DNA of 43,070 bases from Bacillota bacterium (GTDB taxonomy: Bacteria; Bacillota; Sulfobacillia; RBS10-35; JAJYVN01), in NCBI GenBank assembly GCA_021797775.1, contig JAJZZC010000016.1:1-43070 (forward strand), read 5' to 3'. Position numbers and translations under genes: made by a program. Numbering within the stretch: the first letter of the stretch is position 1; each line of letters starts with the position of its first letter. Shown piece by piece: positions 1 through 8,245 of the stretch. Under the pieces are notes generated by a model. That model was not told the DNA's origin. It searched no databases and saw nothing but the letters and a program-made list of their open reading frames with translations.

Positions 1-1
1 G

Positions 2-1048
2 ACGCCGGCCGGCGCCGTGGGCCCAGGGCCAGCGGCGCCGGGCGCCCCGGGCACGCCGCGCCTGGTGCTGGAGCCCGCCCAGGTCGTGCTCGCCGGCGTG
101 GTCGCGCACGCCGGGCCGCGCGCGGCCACCATCATGGTCCGCAACGTGGGCAAAGCGCCGTTCGTCGGCAGGGCGGAGATGACCCCGGGATCGCCCGCCC
201 TGCGGGTGATCCCGGATCGCCTGCAGATCTCACCGTTTTACGGGGAGAACGAGGCGCGCCTACAGGTCCTCGTCGACCCGCGGCACCTCGGTCCAACGTG
301 GGGACGGTCCGTCGTCCGCTCGCTGCGGCTGATCGACCCCGAGGGGGTACGGGCGACGGCGCTGATCTCCGTCACCGCCGCCCCCCCCACAGCCCCGGAC
401 GCCGCCGCACGGTGGTCCGCCCGCGTCGGGGCCTGGGGGGCGGCCCTGCTCGCGGCCGAACTCTGCGCCCGGGCGGCCAAACGGGCCACGCCAGGCGCCG
501 TCCGCACCCTGCACTGGCTGCACGGCGGGGTGCTCGCGGCGGACGGGCCGCTGCATGCCATGGGGGCCTGGCTGTGGCTGGCCGGCATCGTCGCTTGCCT
601 CGGTGCTTCCGGGGTCTGGCGCCTGCGCCGGGGGCGCCTCGCATGGTCCACGCTCTGGTCGGACGCCCGCTGGCGCCCGGCGGCGGCATGGGGCGCCGCC
701 GCCCTGGCGCTCTGGCCCTTCGTGGCGGGCCTGCTCCTCACCGCCTTCCTCCGCCACCCCTCGGAACGGGGGATGCAATGGGCGCTCGGCGTGGCCTTCG
801 TCCCCAGCGCCGCCCTGGTGGCGCGGGCCCTGGGGGCCGTAGCGGCGCGCCCGCTGCGCGCCTTTCTGCTCCGGCGGGGCGCGGGGCCCCTGGCCTCCCT
901 GGCGGTGGTGGCCGCCGTCGCCCTGGGCGGCACGGCGGCAGCCGCGGGCGTTGCCGCCCTGCTGCGCGCGCTGCCCGCGGGCGCGGTGGCGGCGCTGCGC
1001 TCCCTGCCCTCGCCGGGCGCGCTGCTCAGCGCGTGGCGACGGCTGTGA
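2..1048 (+). CDS. C-terminal part of a membrane protein with an N-terminal beta-sandwich domain (partial)
   Basis: The reading frame is open to the left edge of the window, so this is probably the C-terminal part of a longer gene; GTG at 17 is only a possible internal start. Residues of about 10-115 look like an immunoglobulin-like beta-sandwich repeat (short alternating strands, 'VVLAGVV' and 'VRNVG' motifs) of the kind found next to Ser/Thr kinases and secreted scaffold proteins. The remaining ~200 residues contain four or five hydrophobic segments separated by Arg-rich loops, so the protein is membrane anchored. I do not recognise a family and see no catalytic motif. The stop overlaps the GTG of a small downstream ORF (GTGA). 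Confidence 0.55.
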   Translation, partial: TPAGAVGPGPAAPGAPGTPRLVLEPAQVVLAGVVAHAGPRAATIMVRNVGKAPFVGRAEMTPGSPALRVIPDRLQISPFYGENEARLQVLVDPRHLGPTWGRSVVRSLRLIDPEGVRATALISVTAAPPTAPDAAARWSARVGAWGAALLAAELCARAAKRATPGAVRTLHWLHGGVLAADGPLHAMGAWLWLAGIVACLGASGVWRLRRGRLAWSTLWSDARWRPAAAWGAAALALWPFVAGLLLTAFLRHPSERGMQWALGVAFVPSAALVARALGAVAARPLRAFLLRRGAGPLASLAVVAAVALGGTAAAAGVAALLRALPAGAVAALRSLPSPGALLSAWRRL

Positions 1049-1161
1049 GGGGGGCACGCCATCACGCCGCAGCGGTCCGGGCCCTCCGGCACGTCCTGGA
1101 GCCCGAGATCGACGAGGTGCGCTCGCGAGGCTGGCGCAGACTAGGAGGCCATCATCCATGA
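1045..1161 (+). CDS. Possible small translationally coupled ORF (38 aa)
   Basis: A GTG at 1045 overlaps the stop of the upstream gene in a GTGA arrangement typical of coupled translation. The 38-residue product is Arg/His rich, with a charged stretch around 'EPEIDEV'. I do not recognise it. Chance is a real alternative in such GC-rich DNA, where stops are rare. Confidence 0.2.
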   Translation: MRGARHHAAAVRALRHVLEPEIDEVRSRGWRRLGGHHP

Positions 1162-1250
1162 GATCAAGGCTCTGCCTCCCCGATATCTCCCAGGTGTTGC
1201 GCCATCGCAAGTCCAGCACCACCGCCATCTGCGCCAAGGTGGATGGCGCG
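1158..1250 (+). pseudogene. Remnant of a tyrosine recombinase (phage integrase family) C-terminus
   Basis: In this frame the peptide reads DISQVLRHRKSSTTAICAKVD. It matches the end of the catalytic domain of XerC/D-like integrases, whose usual form is 'I.xVLRHR..xTTaIYAKVD'. The catalytic tyrosine of the IYAKVD motif is a cysteine here (codon 1230-1232), and the rest of the catalytic domain is absent in all frames. This is therefore a decayed fragment, not a gene. It suggests that an integrase-bearing element or ISL-type insertion once sat here. Confidence 0.6.
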
Positions 1251-1499
1251 CGCGCAGGTCCTGCTACAAGCGGCGACTACGGACGAGAGCTTGCCGCCTT
1301 CGACGCGCTCCCTTGCCGTGCAGGCCCTGGCGGACTATGAGCGACACACACGCCGGCGCCCCTGCACGGGGATCGTCACCGGGACGCGGGCCGTGCCCCC
1401 TACCTCCGCGTGCCAGTGGGTCTGCCCAGGGGGATAAGCGACCACGCCAGGGATGGCCCGTTCCGGCGGCCGGTGGGGCGCCACCGGGGCGCCCCCCCC

Positions 1500-2174
1500 T
1501 CACACCGGCACGGCGGGAACCACCGCGACCGTCTCACCGTCCCGCGCCGGCAGGTCCGCCGTGTCGCACACGGGCGACGGGCAGCGGATCACGGTGGCGA
1601 AGCCATCCAGAAAGGCGTCGGCCGGCTCCAGGAAGCTGATCGCTGCCGTGCGGTAGTGCATCGGCACCACCCAGCGCGGCTGCAGACGCCGCACCACCTC
1701 CAGGGCGCCCACGGCGCTGATGGTCGGACCGCCGCCCACGGGCAGGAAGAGCAGGTCGACCGTGCCCAGGGCGTCCGCCTGCTCCGGGCGCAGCGCACGT
1801 TGCCCGAAGTCGCCGAAGTGGCACACGCGCAGGCCGTCCAGCGGGAAGGCAAAGAGGGTGTTCGGGCCGCGGCGGGTCCCCGCTAACTCGTCGTGTTCCG
1901 CGGCCACGGCGACGACCGGACCCAGGGGCGACTCCAGGGTGCCGGCCGTGGAGCGGATCACCCGCGGCGATCCGCCGACCACCTCGGCGGCCGCGTGGTC
2001 AAAGTGCTCGTGCGTGATCAGCAGCAGGTCCGCCTCCACGCCGGCGATGGGGGGATAGGCGAAGCGCATCCCCCGCGCCGCCATGGCCGGCCCGGGCACG
2101 CCAAACGGGTCGATGCACACCCGAGCGCCGGATGCATCGGTCAAGAGAAACGCCGACTGTCCGAACCACCGCAT
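1500..2174 (-). CDS. MBL-fold metal-dependent hydrolase (UPF0173-like)
   Basis: A 224-residue protein starting at ATG 2174 (MRWFGQSAF), about 14 nt downstream of a GGGGGAGGGG ribosome-binding sequence. The long ORF upstream of this start looks like noise. The protein carries the metallo-beta-lactamase motif HEHFDH near residue 55, preceded by the 'D-PF' strand and followed by the later metal ligands GDFG (Asp) and MHYR (His). Its length and the 'FGQSAFLL' start match the compact UPF0173 / YtkL-like subgroup of cytoplasmic zinc hydrolases, whose substrates are mostly unknown. It has no operon partner: an HTH remnant lies just upstream on the same strand and an integrase remnant lies downstream. 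Confidence 0.85.
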   Translation of the reverse strand: MRWFGQSAFLLTDASGARVCIDPFGVPGPAMAARGMRFAYPPIAGVEADLLLITHEHFDHAAAEVVGGSPRVIRSTAGTLESPLGPVVAVAAEHDELAGTRRGPNTLFAFPLDGLRVCHFGDFGQRALRPEQADALGTVDLLFLPVGGGPTISAVGALEVVRRLQPRWVVPMHYRTAAISFLEPADAFLDGFATVIRCPSPVCDTADLPARDGETVAVVPAVPV

Positions 2175-2467
2175 GCGCAACCGCGCTGCCCCTCCCCCAC
2201 CGCCGCCCCCGGCCCGCGCCGGCGCGACGCCTGTGCTGCCTGTAACCGTTCTTGGCTCGTGTCCGGAGGCCCGGGTGTGGACGGGCCAGAGGCACGGGCG
2301 CGCCGGGCCCAGGGCGTCCCCGCCTGGACGCGCCGGACCTCGCTCTCCGGCACCTGCCGCTGCGGCAGCCGGGGTCCGCCTGTCCGCAGCGTGCCCTCCG
2401 CCTCCCACCGGGCAGGATCTGGGTACGAATCCCCCAACAGGCGCGCCGCTTCCGCCACGCCGATCAA
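2141..2467 (-). pseudogene. Possible MerR/excisionase-type HTH remnant
   Basis: The N-terminus (IGVAEAARLLG, then RWEAEGTLR and ESEVRR) follows the winged-helix pattern of MerR/excisionase DNA-binding domains, which usually reads 'IGEAARLLGVS..TLRRWE.EGRL...RRY..SEL'. The middle of the domain is disturbed and the C-terminal half is a low-complexity run that overlaps the start of the MBL hydrolase. It is probably a decayed HTH, perhaps from the same lost element as the integrase remnant at about 1.2 kb. Confidence is limited because the match is short. Confidence 0.4.
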
Positions 2468-2553
2468 GCGTGCCGCATGGGCCGTCTAGCAGGAATCGCC
2501 GCCTGCCGAAGTCGCCCTCATTCGTCTTGGTAGGCCGCTTACGAACCCCATGC

Positions 2554-3013
2554 TCAGACGATGCCGGCCGCCAGGGCCAGGAAGCACCGCATGCGTGCGG
2601 CCGCCGTCTCCGGGTCCTGGAACAGGCCGGCGCGATCCGCCAACACAAACAGCTCCACGAAGTGCGGCACGGAGCGCGCCGACTCCTGGCCGCCCACCAT
2701 GCGGAAGTGAGCCAGGTGGCCGTTCAGGTAGGCCAGGAACACGACACCCGTCTTGTAGTACCGGGTAGGCGCCGCGAAGATCCGGCGTGCCAGCGGCAGC
2801 GTCGGCTCAAGGATCCGAGCGTAGGCCGCCGCGTCCCCGGCGTCCAGCGCGCGCAGGGCGGCGGCCGCTGCGGGCGCGAGCGGGTCAAAGATGCCGAGCA
2901 GGGCGTCGCTCCAACCCACGCCGTCGCCGCGGATCAGTTCCGGGTAATGGAAGTCGTCGCCGGTATACATGCGCACGCCCGCCGGCAACAGCCGCCACGC
3001 TGCCCGCCCTTGT
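2554..3013 (-). pseudogene. C-terminal fragment of a DUF993 (dihydrodipicolinate synthase-like) protein
   Basis: The ~150-residue peptide (YTGDDFHYPELI, SDALLGIFD, PTRYYKTGVVFLAYLNGH, FRMVGGQESARS) corresponds to the C-terminal third of DUF993 proteins, a TIM-barrel family related to DapA/NanA aldolases of normally about 380 residues. Such genes usually sit in sugar-catabolism clusters with Gfo/Idh/MocA oxidoreductases, which also occur in this window. The N-terminal two thirds are missing on both strands. Homology stops at about 3013, exactly where a 59-bp repeat begins, so the gene was probably cut by a mobile-element event. The catalytic lysine region is absent, so it is not functional. 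Confidence 0.65.
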
Positions 3014-3072
3014 CGCTGGGGCCGTTTGCCGAGAACGCCGCGGCCCTCTGGGAGAGGTGGCGGGGGGACGTC
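3014..3072 (+). repeat. 59-bp direct repeat, copy 1
   Basis: Begins CGCTGGGGCCGTTTGCCGAG and ends in GACGTC. A second copy in the same orientation lies at 3269-3326. The core 'GAGAACGCCGCGGCCCT' resembles the right terminus of the 226-bp element at 8246-8471. It directly abuts the break point of the DUF993 fragment. Confidence 0.7.
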
Positions 3073-3268
3073 TTACGGGCGTGGATCTGGGCTTCCATCC
3101 GGTGGCGTAGGTCGCCGCCGTGCGCCGGACCCGTGCGCTGCGGGTGTGCGCGACCGCTTGGGCCGCAGACGACGTTGCGGCGAGGCCGCCCCACCCGCGG
3201 GCCGCGCAGCGCCCCCGGGGGCGCCTGCCAGTCCCCCCCCGCTCTAGCGGCTACCGGCTGAGCGTTCT

Positions 3269-3326
3269 CGCTGAGGCCGTTTGCCGAGAATGACGCAGTC
3301 CCGGGGAGAGGTGGTGGGGCGACGTC
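3269..3326 (+). repeat. 59-bp direct repeat, copy 2
   Basis: The second copy (CGCTGAGGCCGTTTGCCGAG ... GACGTC) lies about 255 bp downstream of the first, with a few substitutions. The ~195 bp between the copies (3073-3268) contain nothing recognisable. The pair could be two ends of a deleted element, or two solo termini. Confidence 0.7.
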
Positions 3327-4197
3327 ATGCCGGCGGGGGGCCTGGGGCCGAGACGGCCGGCGAGCGGGGTCGCGCTGGGCCCGCGCCAGGTCGGGCCACA
3401 GAGGACGCGGGCCCGGGTCCGCTCGCTTTCGGGCCACCGGCTCCCGGGGGCCCGGCCTTGCCACCCCGCTGCGCACGCACGTAGGCGCCGATCCCGGCGA
3501 CGATGGCGCGCACCAGCGCGCCCTGGTACGCGGGGTCGCGGATACGCGCCAGGTCTTGCGGATTGTTCAAGAAGGCGCACTCGACCAAGGCCGCGGGCAC
3601 GTCATTTTCCCGCAGGACGTAGACGTTGAGCGGGTGGGCCTGCGCGCTGACGCCGAAGGCCCCGTGGAAGCCGCGCTGGATAGCGGCGGCCAGCGCCTTG
3701 CCCGCTCCGGCCTGGGCGCCTCGGTTGCCGTAGAAGGTGCTCGGGCCGCGCCGCGTCTCGGCTGCCGCACGGGAGGTGTCCATGTGCAGCGAGACGAAGG
3801 CCCCCGCGCCAGCGGCGGAACCGGTCTGGAGGCGCACCTCCAGGTTCTTGCGGTAGCGCTTTGGATGCCGCCACGGCAGGCGGCTCGGGTCGTGGTCGCC
3901 GTCGCGGGTGAGCACCACCACGGCCCCGGCCTCCTCCAGCTGGGCACGCAGCAGCAACGCGATGTGGAGGGTGAGGTTTTTCTCGACCGCAGTACGGTCG
4001 GGAGAGACGGCGCCGCCGTCGACGCCGCCGTGGCCGGGGTCGACCGCCACCACCACGCCGCGCAGGTCTGGCGGGTACGGCTCCTGTTTCGCGCGCGCCC
4101 AGGCAAAGGCCCCCAACGCCGCCAGCAGGATGGCGCCCCACGCGACCAGGATCCGACCGCGGCGGCCGACGCCCGCGCGGAACGATAGTAGCTTCAT
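3325..4197 (-). CDS. N-acetylmuramoyl-L-alanine amidase (Amidase_3, CwlD-like)
   Basis: A 290-residue protein from ATG 4197. Residues of about 15-35 form one N-terminal membrane anchor, so the enzyme faces the wall. The Amidase_3 domain follows: VAVDPGHGG (zinc His), AVEKN (zinc Glu), VVLTRDGD, FVSLHMD (zinc His) and ALVECAFLNN (catalytic Glu). It cleaves the lactyl-amide bond between MurNAc and the stem peptide. Size and the single anchor resemble CwlD, which acts in spore cortex maturation, but other Amidase_3 enzymes share these traits. The last ~45 residues are a Pro/Ala/Gly-rich tail not usual for CwlD. It is divergent from the LCP gene across a ~990-bp gap. Confidence 0.85.
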   Translation of the reverse strand: MKLLSFRAGVGRRGRILVAWGAILLAALGAFAWARAKQEPYPPDLRGVVVAVDPGHGGVDGGAVSPDRTAVEKNLTLHIALLLRAQLEEAGAVVVLTRDGDHDPSRLPWRHPKRYRKNLEVRLQTGSAAGAGAFVSLHMDTSRAAAETRRGPSTFYGNRGAQAGAGKALAAAIQRGFHGAFGVSAQAHPLNVYVLRENDVPAALVECAFLNNPQDLARIRDPAYQGALVRAIVAGIGAYVRAQRGGKAGPPGAGGPKASGPGPASSVARPGAGPARPRSPAVSAPGPPPA

Positions 4198-5185
4198 GGT
4201 CCCCACGGTACGCGCCGGACGGCCCGCGCAGCCCCCGCACAGAGCTCGCGTCCGGATAGCGGGCCGCCGCGTGCCGCGGGCGGCCCGCCCCCTGAGACGC
4301 ACACCCCTAACGGTCAGGGATGTGCGGGTGTTCGACAAGGATTCCACGATGCGCGCGCCGTACCTCTCCCACGGATGAGGCGTCTTGGTCGTCACGCTGT
4401 ACCCCGGACGCAGCCGGGTACCGGTTGCGGACCGCGTCGATGGCCGCAGGTGGGAGCGGATGCGGGGGCCAGTAGCGCGTCTGGGCCGCATGGACAGCGG
4501 CGGCTCCGGGGCGGCAGAGAGAGGGCGAGAGGGCCCAGCCCGCCCGGGCGAAATCCGTCCCCGGATGTCGCCCGCTCAGCCCGCATCCCGTTGCCAGCGG
4601 TTCACGGGCGGTGACAGAATCTGAGCGAGGCGGCGCAAGTTGTCGCCAGATCAGAGGACCCGCTCCGGCACGCCGCATCGGTAGACCCTGGAACCCCTGC
4701 CGGCAGACGACGTGGTGGGGAGAAGGCGCGCAAGGGGCGGACGGAAGCGCCGGTCGGCCACATAGCCGTGGGAACGGATCAGGGCGAAGGCTGGCCTGCC
4801 ACGGGCAGGCGGCCTCACCCGATACGGGGGAATCCAGCGGGGAGCGGCGGGGGCCACTCCCCGCTGGACAGCCAGTCGGACAGACGGAAGGGAGGGAACC
4901 AGCGCGCCGCGTCCCCACAGGCAAAGCGGGGAGCGCCCGCGCTGGATTTTCGGTGCACTCTGCGTCCGCGCAGGATCCCCAAGGAGCTGAAGCCTGGTCC
5001 TCCCGGTCGCGACCGAGCGCCGCGGATGCGCCGGGTGCCCGATGGGATACCGACGCCCGCAACGGGCAAGCGGCGTTGGCGTCCGGCGGGTGCCCGACGC
5101 CGCGGCGGCTGGGGCCCAGGCGGGTGGATGGCGTCCCCGGACGCGCCGTGCGCGGCGACCACGCCGTCCAGGTCCTGGTGCAACC
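4198..5185. other. Gene-poor 990-bp divergent intergenic region with strong inverted repeats
   Basis: I see no convincing gene on either strand: the ORFs here are Arg/Pro/Gly-rich shadows. The stretch does hold structured sequence. There is a perfect 11-bp stem CCAGCGGGGAG/CTCCCCGCTGG with a 12-nt loop at about 4833-4866, a stem GCCTGCC/GGCAGGC just upstream at about 4795-4812, and a related AGCGGGGAGC segment at about 4925. Later, CGGGTGCCCGA occurs twice at about 5033 and 5091. A structured RNA is possible, but I could not match it to RNase P, tmRNA, 6S or SRP RNA. Confidence 0.35.
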
Positions 5186-6514
5186 ATGAGCAGCCAGCAG
5201 CAGGGCTCCCCGGTCGGAGAACGGCCTGTCGGGGGAGGGCCGCGGGCCCGGAGGCGCCGGCGGCCCTGGCCGCTGGTCATGCTGGGAGCGTTCATCTTGG
5301 TCACGATCGGCGCCGTCGTCGCCGTCTGGCGGGCCGGTGGACCCGGGCCGGCGGCCGCCGACGTGCTGGGGCATGCGCTTGCGGCCGTCTACAAACCGGT
5401 GAAGGGGCCGGTGGTGGCCTATGACATGCATGCGCCGCTGACCGTGCTGGTGATGGGGACGGAGAAGACGTCCCAGTTTGGAGGCATGCAGACAGATTCG
5501 ATGATGGTGTTGGCGTGGGACCCGACGGCCAAGCGCGCGGCCATCCTTTCCGTGCCGCGCGACCTCTGGATCGACATCCCTGGCTACGGCCCACAACGCA
5601 TCAACACCGCGCTGGAGTTCGGCGGTCCGACCACCGCGGAACTGGCGGTGGAGAAGTACATCGGCGTGCCGATTGAGTACTACGCCATCGTCGACTACTC
5701 GGCGCTGGTGCAACTGGTCAACACCGTGGGCGGCATTACGGTCTACAACCCGTACAACATCAACGACCGGTGCTTCCCCAACGCCGCAGAGAACGCCTGC
5801 ACCATCTTCCAGCTCTCCAAGGGCTACCATCACATGAACGGCACGACGGCCCTCAAGTTCGCCCGTGAGCGCGAGACGCTGCCGCTCAGCGACCTGAGCC
5901 GCGACTCCAACCAGCAGCGCGTGCTCTTCGCCTTGAGGAAGGCGCTGTTGCACCCACGGAACCTGCTCAAGCTGCCACAGATCGTGGCCGACGTCCAGCA
6001 GTCCGTGATCACCAACCTACCGGTGGCCCAGTTGCCGCGCATCGCCGAGGAGGTGCTGCGGCTGCCCTCCAGCTCCATCCAGCACGCCGTCCTCCAGTAC
6101 AACAACGGAGCCGTCAGCAACTACACGACCGGCGGCGGCGCCGAGGTGCTGCTGCCGCACGAGGCGGCCATCCACGCGGTAGTCGCCAGCCTCTTCGGCC
6201 CCGAGCTCACGGCGCTCCAAGGGGTGCCGGTCCAGGTGGAGAGCGGTAGCGCCGTGAATGCGGCGACCGCGGCCACGTTCACCCAGGTCCTCAGCGGCAT
6301 CGGGGTGGACGTGCTCACGCCTGCCCAGGGCGCCTCGACCCCCCATAAGAACAGCCACGTCTACTGGAACACGGCGGTCAAGCTCCAGGCCAGGGACGTG
6401 GTCGCGGCCAAGATGGTCGCGAGCATGCTCGGGACCACGGCCGATCCCGTGCGCATGCCGAAGGTCAGAGCCCCGGTGGTTGCCGTGCTCGGAGGGAGTC
6501 TCTCCGGTTCGTGA
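5186..6514 (+). CDS. LytR-CpsA-Psr (LCP) family wall-polymer ligase
   Basis: A 442-residue protein from ATG 5186. It has a short basic cytoplasmic N-terminus, one TM helix (about residues 28-50) and an extracellular LCP domain with the family motifs TDSMM, VPRDLWIDIPG, RINTAL, the VDYSALVQLVNTVGGI strand and ALKFARER...SDLSRDSNQQRVL, which contain the Arg/Asp residues that bind polyprenyl pyrophosphate and metal. A LytR_C domain follows (about residues 350-425). LCP enzymes move lipid-linked anionic polymers such as teichoic acids or capsule onto peptidoglycan, which fits a monoderm host. It is probably monocistronic, ending before a perfect 13-bp stem-loop at 6545. Confidence 0.92.
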   Translation: MSSQQQGSPVGERPVGGGPRARRRRRPWPLVMLGAFILVTIGAVVAVWRAGGPGPAAADVLGHALAAVYKPVKGPVVAYDMHAPLTVLVMGTEKTSQFGGMQTDSMMVLAWDPTAKRAAILSVPRDLWIDIPGYGPQRINTALEFGGPTTAELAVEKYIGVPIEYYAIVDYSALVQLVNTVGGITVYNPYNINDRCFPNAAENACTIFQLSKGYHHMNGTTALKFARERETLPLSDLSRDSNQQRVLFALRKALLHPRNLLKLPQIVADVQQSVITNLPVAQLPRIAEEVLRLPSSSIQHAVLQYNNGAVSNYTTGGGAEVLLPHEAAIHAVVASLFGPELTALQGVPVQVESGSAVNAATAATFTQVLSGIGVDVLTPAQGASTPHKNSHVYWNTAVKLQARDVVAAKMVASMLGTTADPVRMPKVRAPVVAVLGGSLSGS

Positions 6515-6544
6515 GCGGTGCGAACCGCGAGGGCCGGGGGGCGT

Positions 6545-6582
6545 GGCGGGCACGGCGGTCCCAAGGGGGCGCCGTGCCCGCC
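6545..6582. terminator. Perfect 13-bp GC stem-loop after the LCP gene
   Basis: GGCGGGCACGGCG at 6545-6557 pairs perfectly with 6570-6582 across a 12-nt loop. There is no T-tract. It lies 30 bp past the LCP stop, so a termination or mRNA-stabilising role is likely. Confidence 0.55.
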
Positions 6583-7083
6583 GGCTCTGCCCGGTGATGG
6601 CCCTTGGCCCCGCGGGCCACGTCAAGGATGTGCGGGCGGGGTGGAAGCGCTCAGAACGCGCGAAGGCTTGCGCCCCAAGGGGCTTGCCCGACGACCGGTC
6701 GTCAGACGGGAGGTCATCGATCCCGCGACCGGCTCGTCTGGGTTCATCCGCTAAGAGAGAGTTCCCGCCAGTAGTATGCGAATCTCCTTCGCGCCACCAC
6801 CTGTAGGGCCATAGCCGGGTGCTGCCCCCGCCTGAACGCATACGTGCGGGTGGGGTGGTGGCGGCCTTTGGCGTGCGGGCGCCGGGCCGGCCGGGGCATT
6901 GGCGGCGGTGGGTGGGGAAGAGGCTGTCGCCGCCCGCCCGCCTGACGGGGCCACCCCCGCTCGGCCTCTGCAGCCTACCGTGGGTCCTGGTCCGCCGTTT
7001 CGCGGCGCCCTGAGGCTTGGGCGCTGCGGCGGCGGCCGCCGCCAGGGGCCAGGGCCCGCCCGGGGAGCGTCGGGCGCGTCACC
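6583..7083. other. Non-coding gap between the LCP gene and the polyol dehydrogenase
   Basis: About 500 bp without a supportable gene. The two flanking genes converge here. A short AT-richer stretch (about 6750-6800) stands out from the surroundings, but I cannot assign it a function. Confidence 0.4.
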
Positions 7084-8136
7084 TCAGGGCACCAGTTGGA
7101 CCTTGATGGAGCGGTCACCGGCGAGGACTAGGCCCATGGCCTCAGCGAACGACTGCAGCGGCAGCCGGTGCGTGACGATTTGCGCCACCGGCAGTTGTCC
7201 TCGGCGCAGCATCTCGATGGCGCGCGGGTAACAGTAGGGGCTGAGGTGACTGCCCCGCACATCGAGCTCCTTGGAATCGCCGATGATGGTCCAGTCCACC
7301 GTGCAGGGCTCGCGCATCACACTGAACTCCACGAAGGTGCCGAGCTTGCGCACCATGCGCAGCCCCTGCTCCACCGCCGCGGGCGCGCCGGACGCCTCGA
7401 TGTACACGTCGCAGCCGTAGCCCTCCGTGCGGGCCAGCACCTCGGCGACGGCGTCTTCCCGGGCCGGGTCCAGCGTCAGGTCGGCCCCGCAGACCCGTGC
7501 CACATCCAGCCGCGCTGCCCGGGTGTCGACCGCCACCAGCAGGCCGGGCCCGCGCAGGCGCGCCGCGGCGACCATGCCCAGCCCCAGCGGGCCACAGCCC
7601 GCCACGACCACGGTGTCCCCGAGTTGGATGCCCGCGCGTTCGACCGCGTGGATGGAGCAGCCCAGCGGTTCAACGAGCGCACCTGCCTCCGGCGACATCT
7701 CCGGCGGCAGGCGGTAGTTGAGCGCACCCTGCGGCAGCCGCACATACTCAGCCATCGCCCCCGGCGCGCGCCGCCGGAACCCGTAGACATCGTTGGCACG
7801 GCACATCCAGTACTGGCCGCGCTGGCAGTAGCGACACCCCCAGCAGGGCACGATCTGCTCGGAGACCACGCGGTCGCCCAGCGCCAGCCCTTGCACGCCC
7901 GCGCCCAGGGCGACCACCTCGCCCGCGAACTCGTGCCCGGGGACCACCGGCGCCTGGCAGTAGGGCTCGCGCCGGGCGTCCCCCCAGAACAGCGGGGCGC
8001 CGGCGAAGCACTTCGCGTCGCTGGCGCAGATGCCCACCGCCAGGACACGCAGGAGCACCTCGCCCGGCCCGACCTCGGGCACGGGTAACTCGTGGAGCCT
8101 GTAGTCCTCCGGTCCATGGCAGACGACACCGCGCAT
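7084..8136 (-). CDS. Zinc-dependent medium-chain dehydrogenase, erythritol/L-threitol dehydrogenase (EltD)-like
   Basis: A 350-residue protein from ATG 8136 (MRGVVCHGPEDYRL); the longer ORF upstream belongs to an Amt remnant and a repeat. It has the MDR layout: GICASDAKC (catalytic-zinc Cys), PGHEF (His/Glu), structural-zinc cysteines in VPCWGCRYCQRGQYWMC, and the Rossmann motif VAGCGPLGLG. The segments VVSEQIVPCW, YGFRRR.PGAMAEY, DVYIEASG and KELDVRGSHLSPYCYP are, as I recall the family, hallmarks of the EltD erythritol/threitol dehydrogenases, giving NAD-dependent oxidation of C4 polyols to ketoses. No kinase or isomerase of a tetritol pathway is adjacent, so the physiological substrate is inferred. 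Confidence 0.85.
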   Translation of the reverse strand: MRGVVCHGPEDYRLHELPVPEVGPGEVLLRVLAVGICASDAKCFAGAPLFWGDARREPYCQAPVVPGHEFAGEVVALGAGVQGLALGDRVVSEQIVPCWGCRYCQRGQYWMCRANDVYGFRRRAPGAMAEYVRLPQGALNYRLPPEMSPEAGALVEPLGCSIHAVERAGIQLGDTVVVAGCGPLGLGMVAAARLRGPGLLVAVDTRAARLDVARVCGADLTLDPAREDAVAEVLARTEGYGCDVYIEASGAPAAVEQGLRMVRKLGTFVEFSVMREPCTVDWTIIGDSKELDVRGSHLSPYCYPRAIEMLRRGQLPVAQIVTHRLPLQSFAEAMGLVLAGDRSIKVQLVP

Positions 8137-8245
8137 CGTCTGCGGGATCCCCGACGCCCGTGACTCCCCCACCCTGGCCCACCCCCATGGAGTGCACAGG
8201 CTTCGACGCGTGGGGCCGGTCACCCTGGAGGCGGGGGCCCCGAGA

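Noticed and set aside
3014-3326. The two 59-bp repeats as CRISPR repeats
   Set aside because: There are only two copies, ~255 bp apart, without regular spacers.
4600-5180. The structured gap as RNase P RNA, tmRNA or a group II intron
   Set aside because: The RNase P GAGGAAAGUCC core, the tmRNA 5' end and the intron domain V were all looked for and not seen.
4307-5953. A 548-codon minus-strand ORF opposite the LCP gene
   Set aside because: It is antisense to the well-supported LCP domain, has skewed His/Arg/Pro composition and no family motif, as expected for a shadow frame in very GC-rich DNA.
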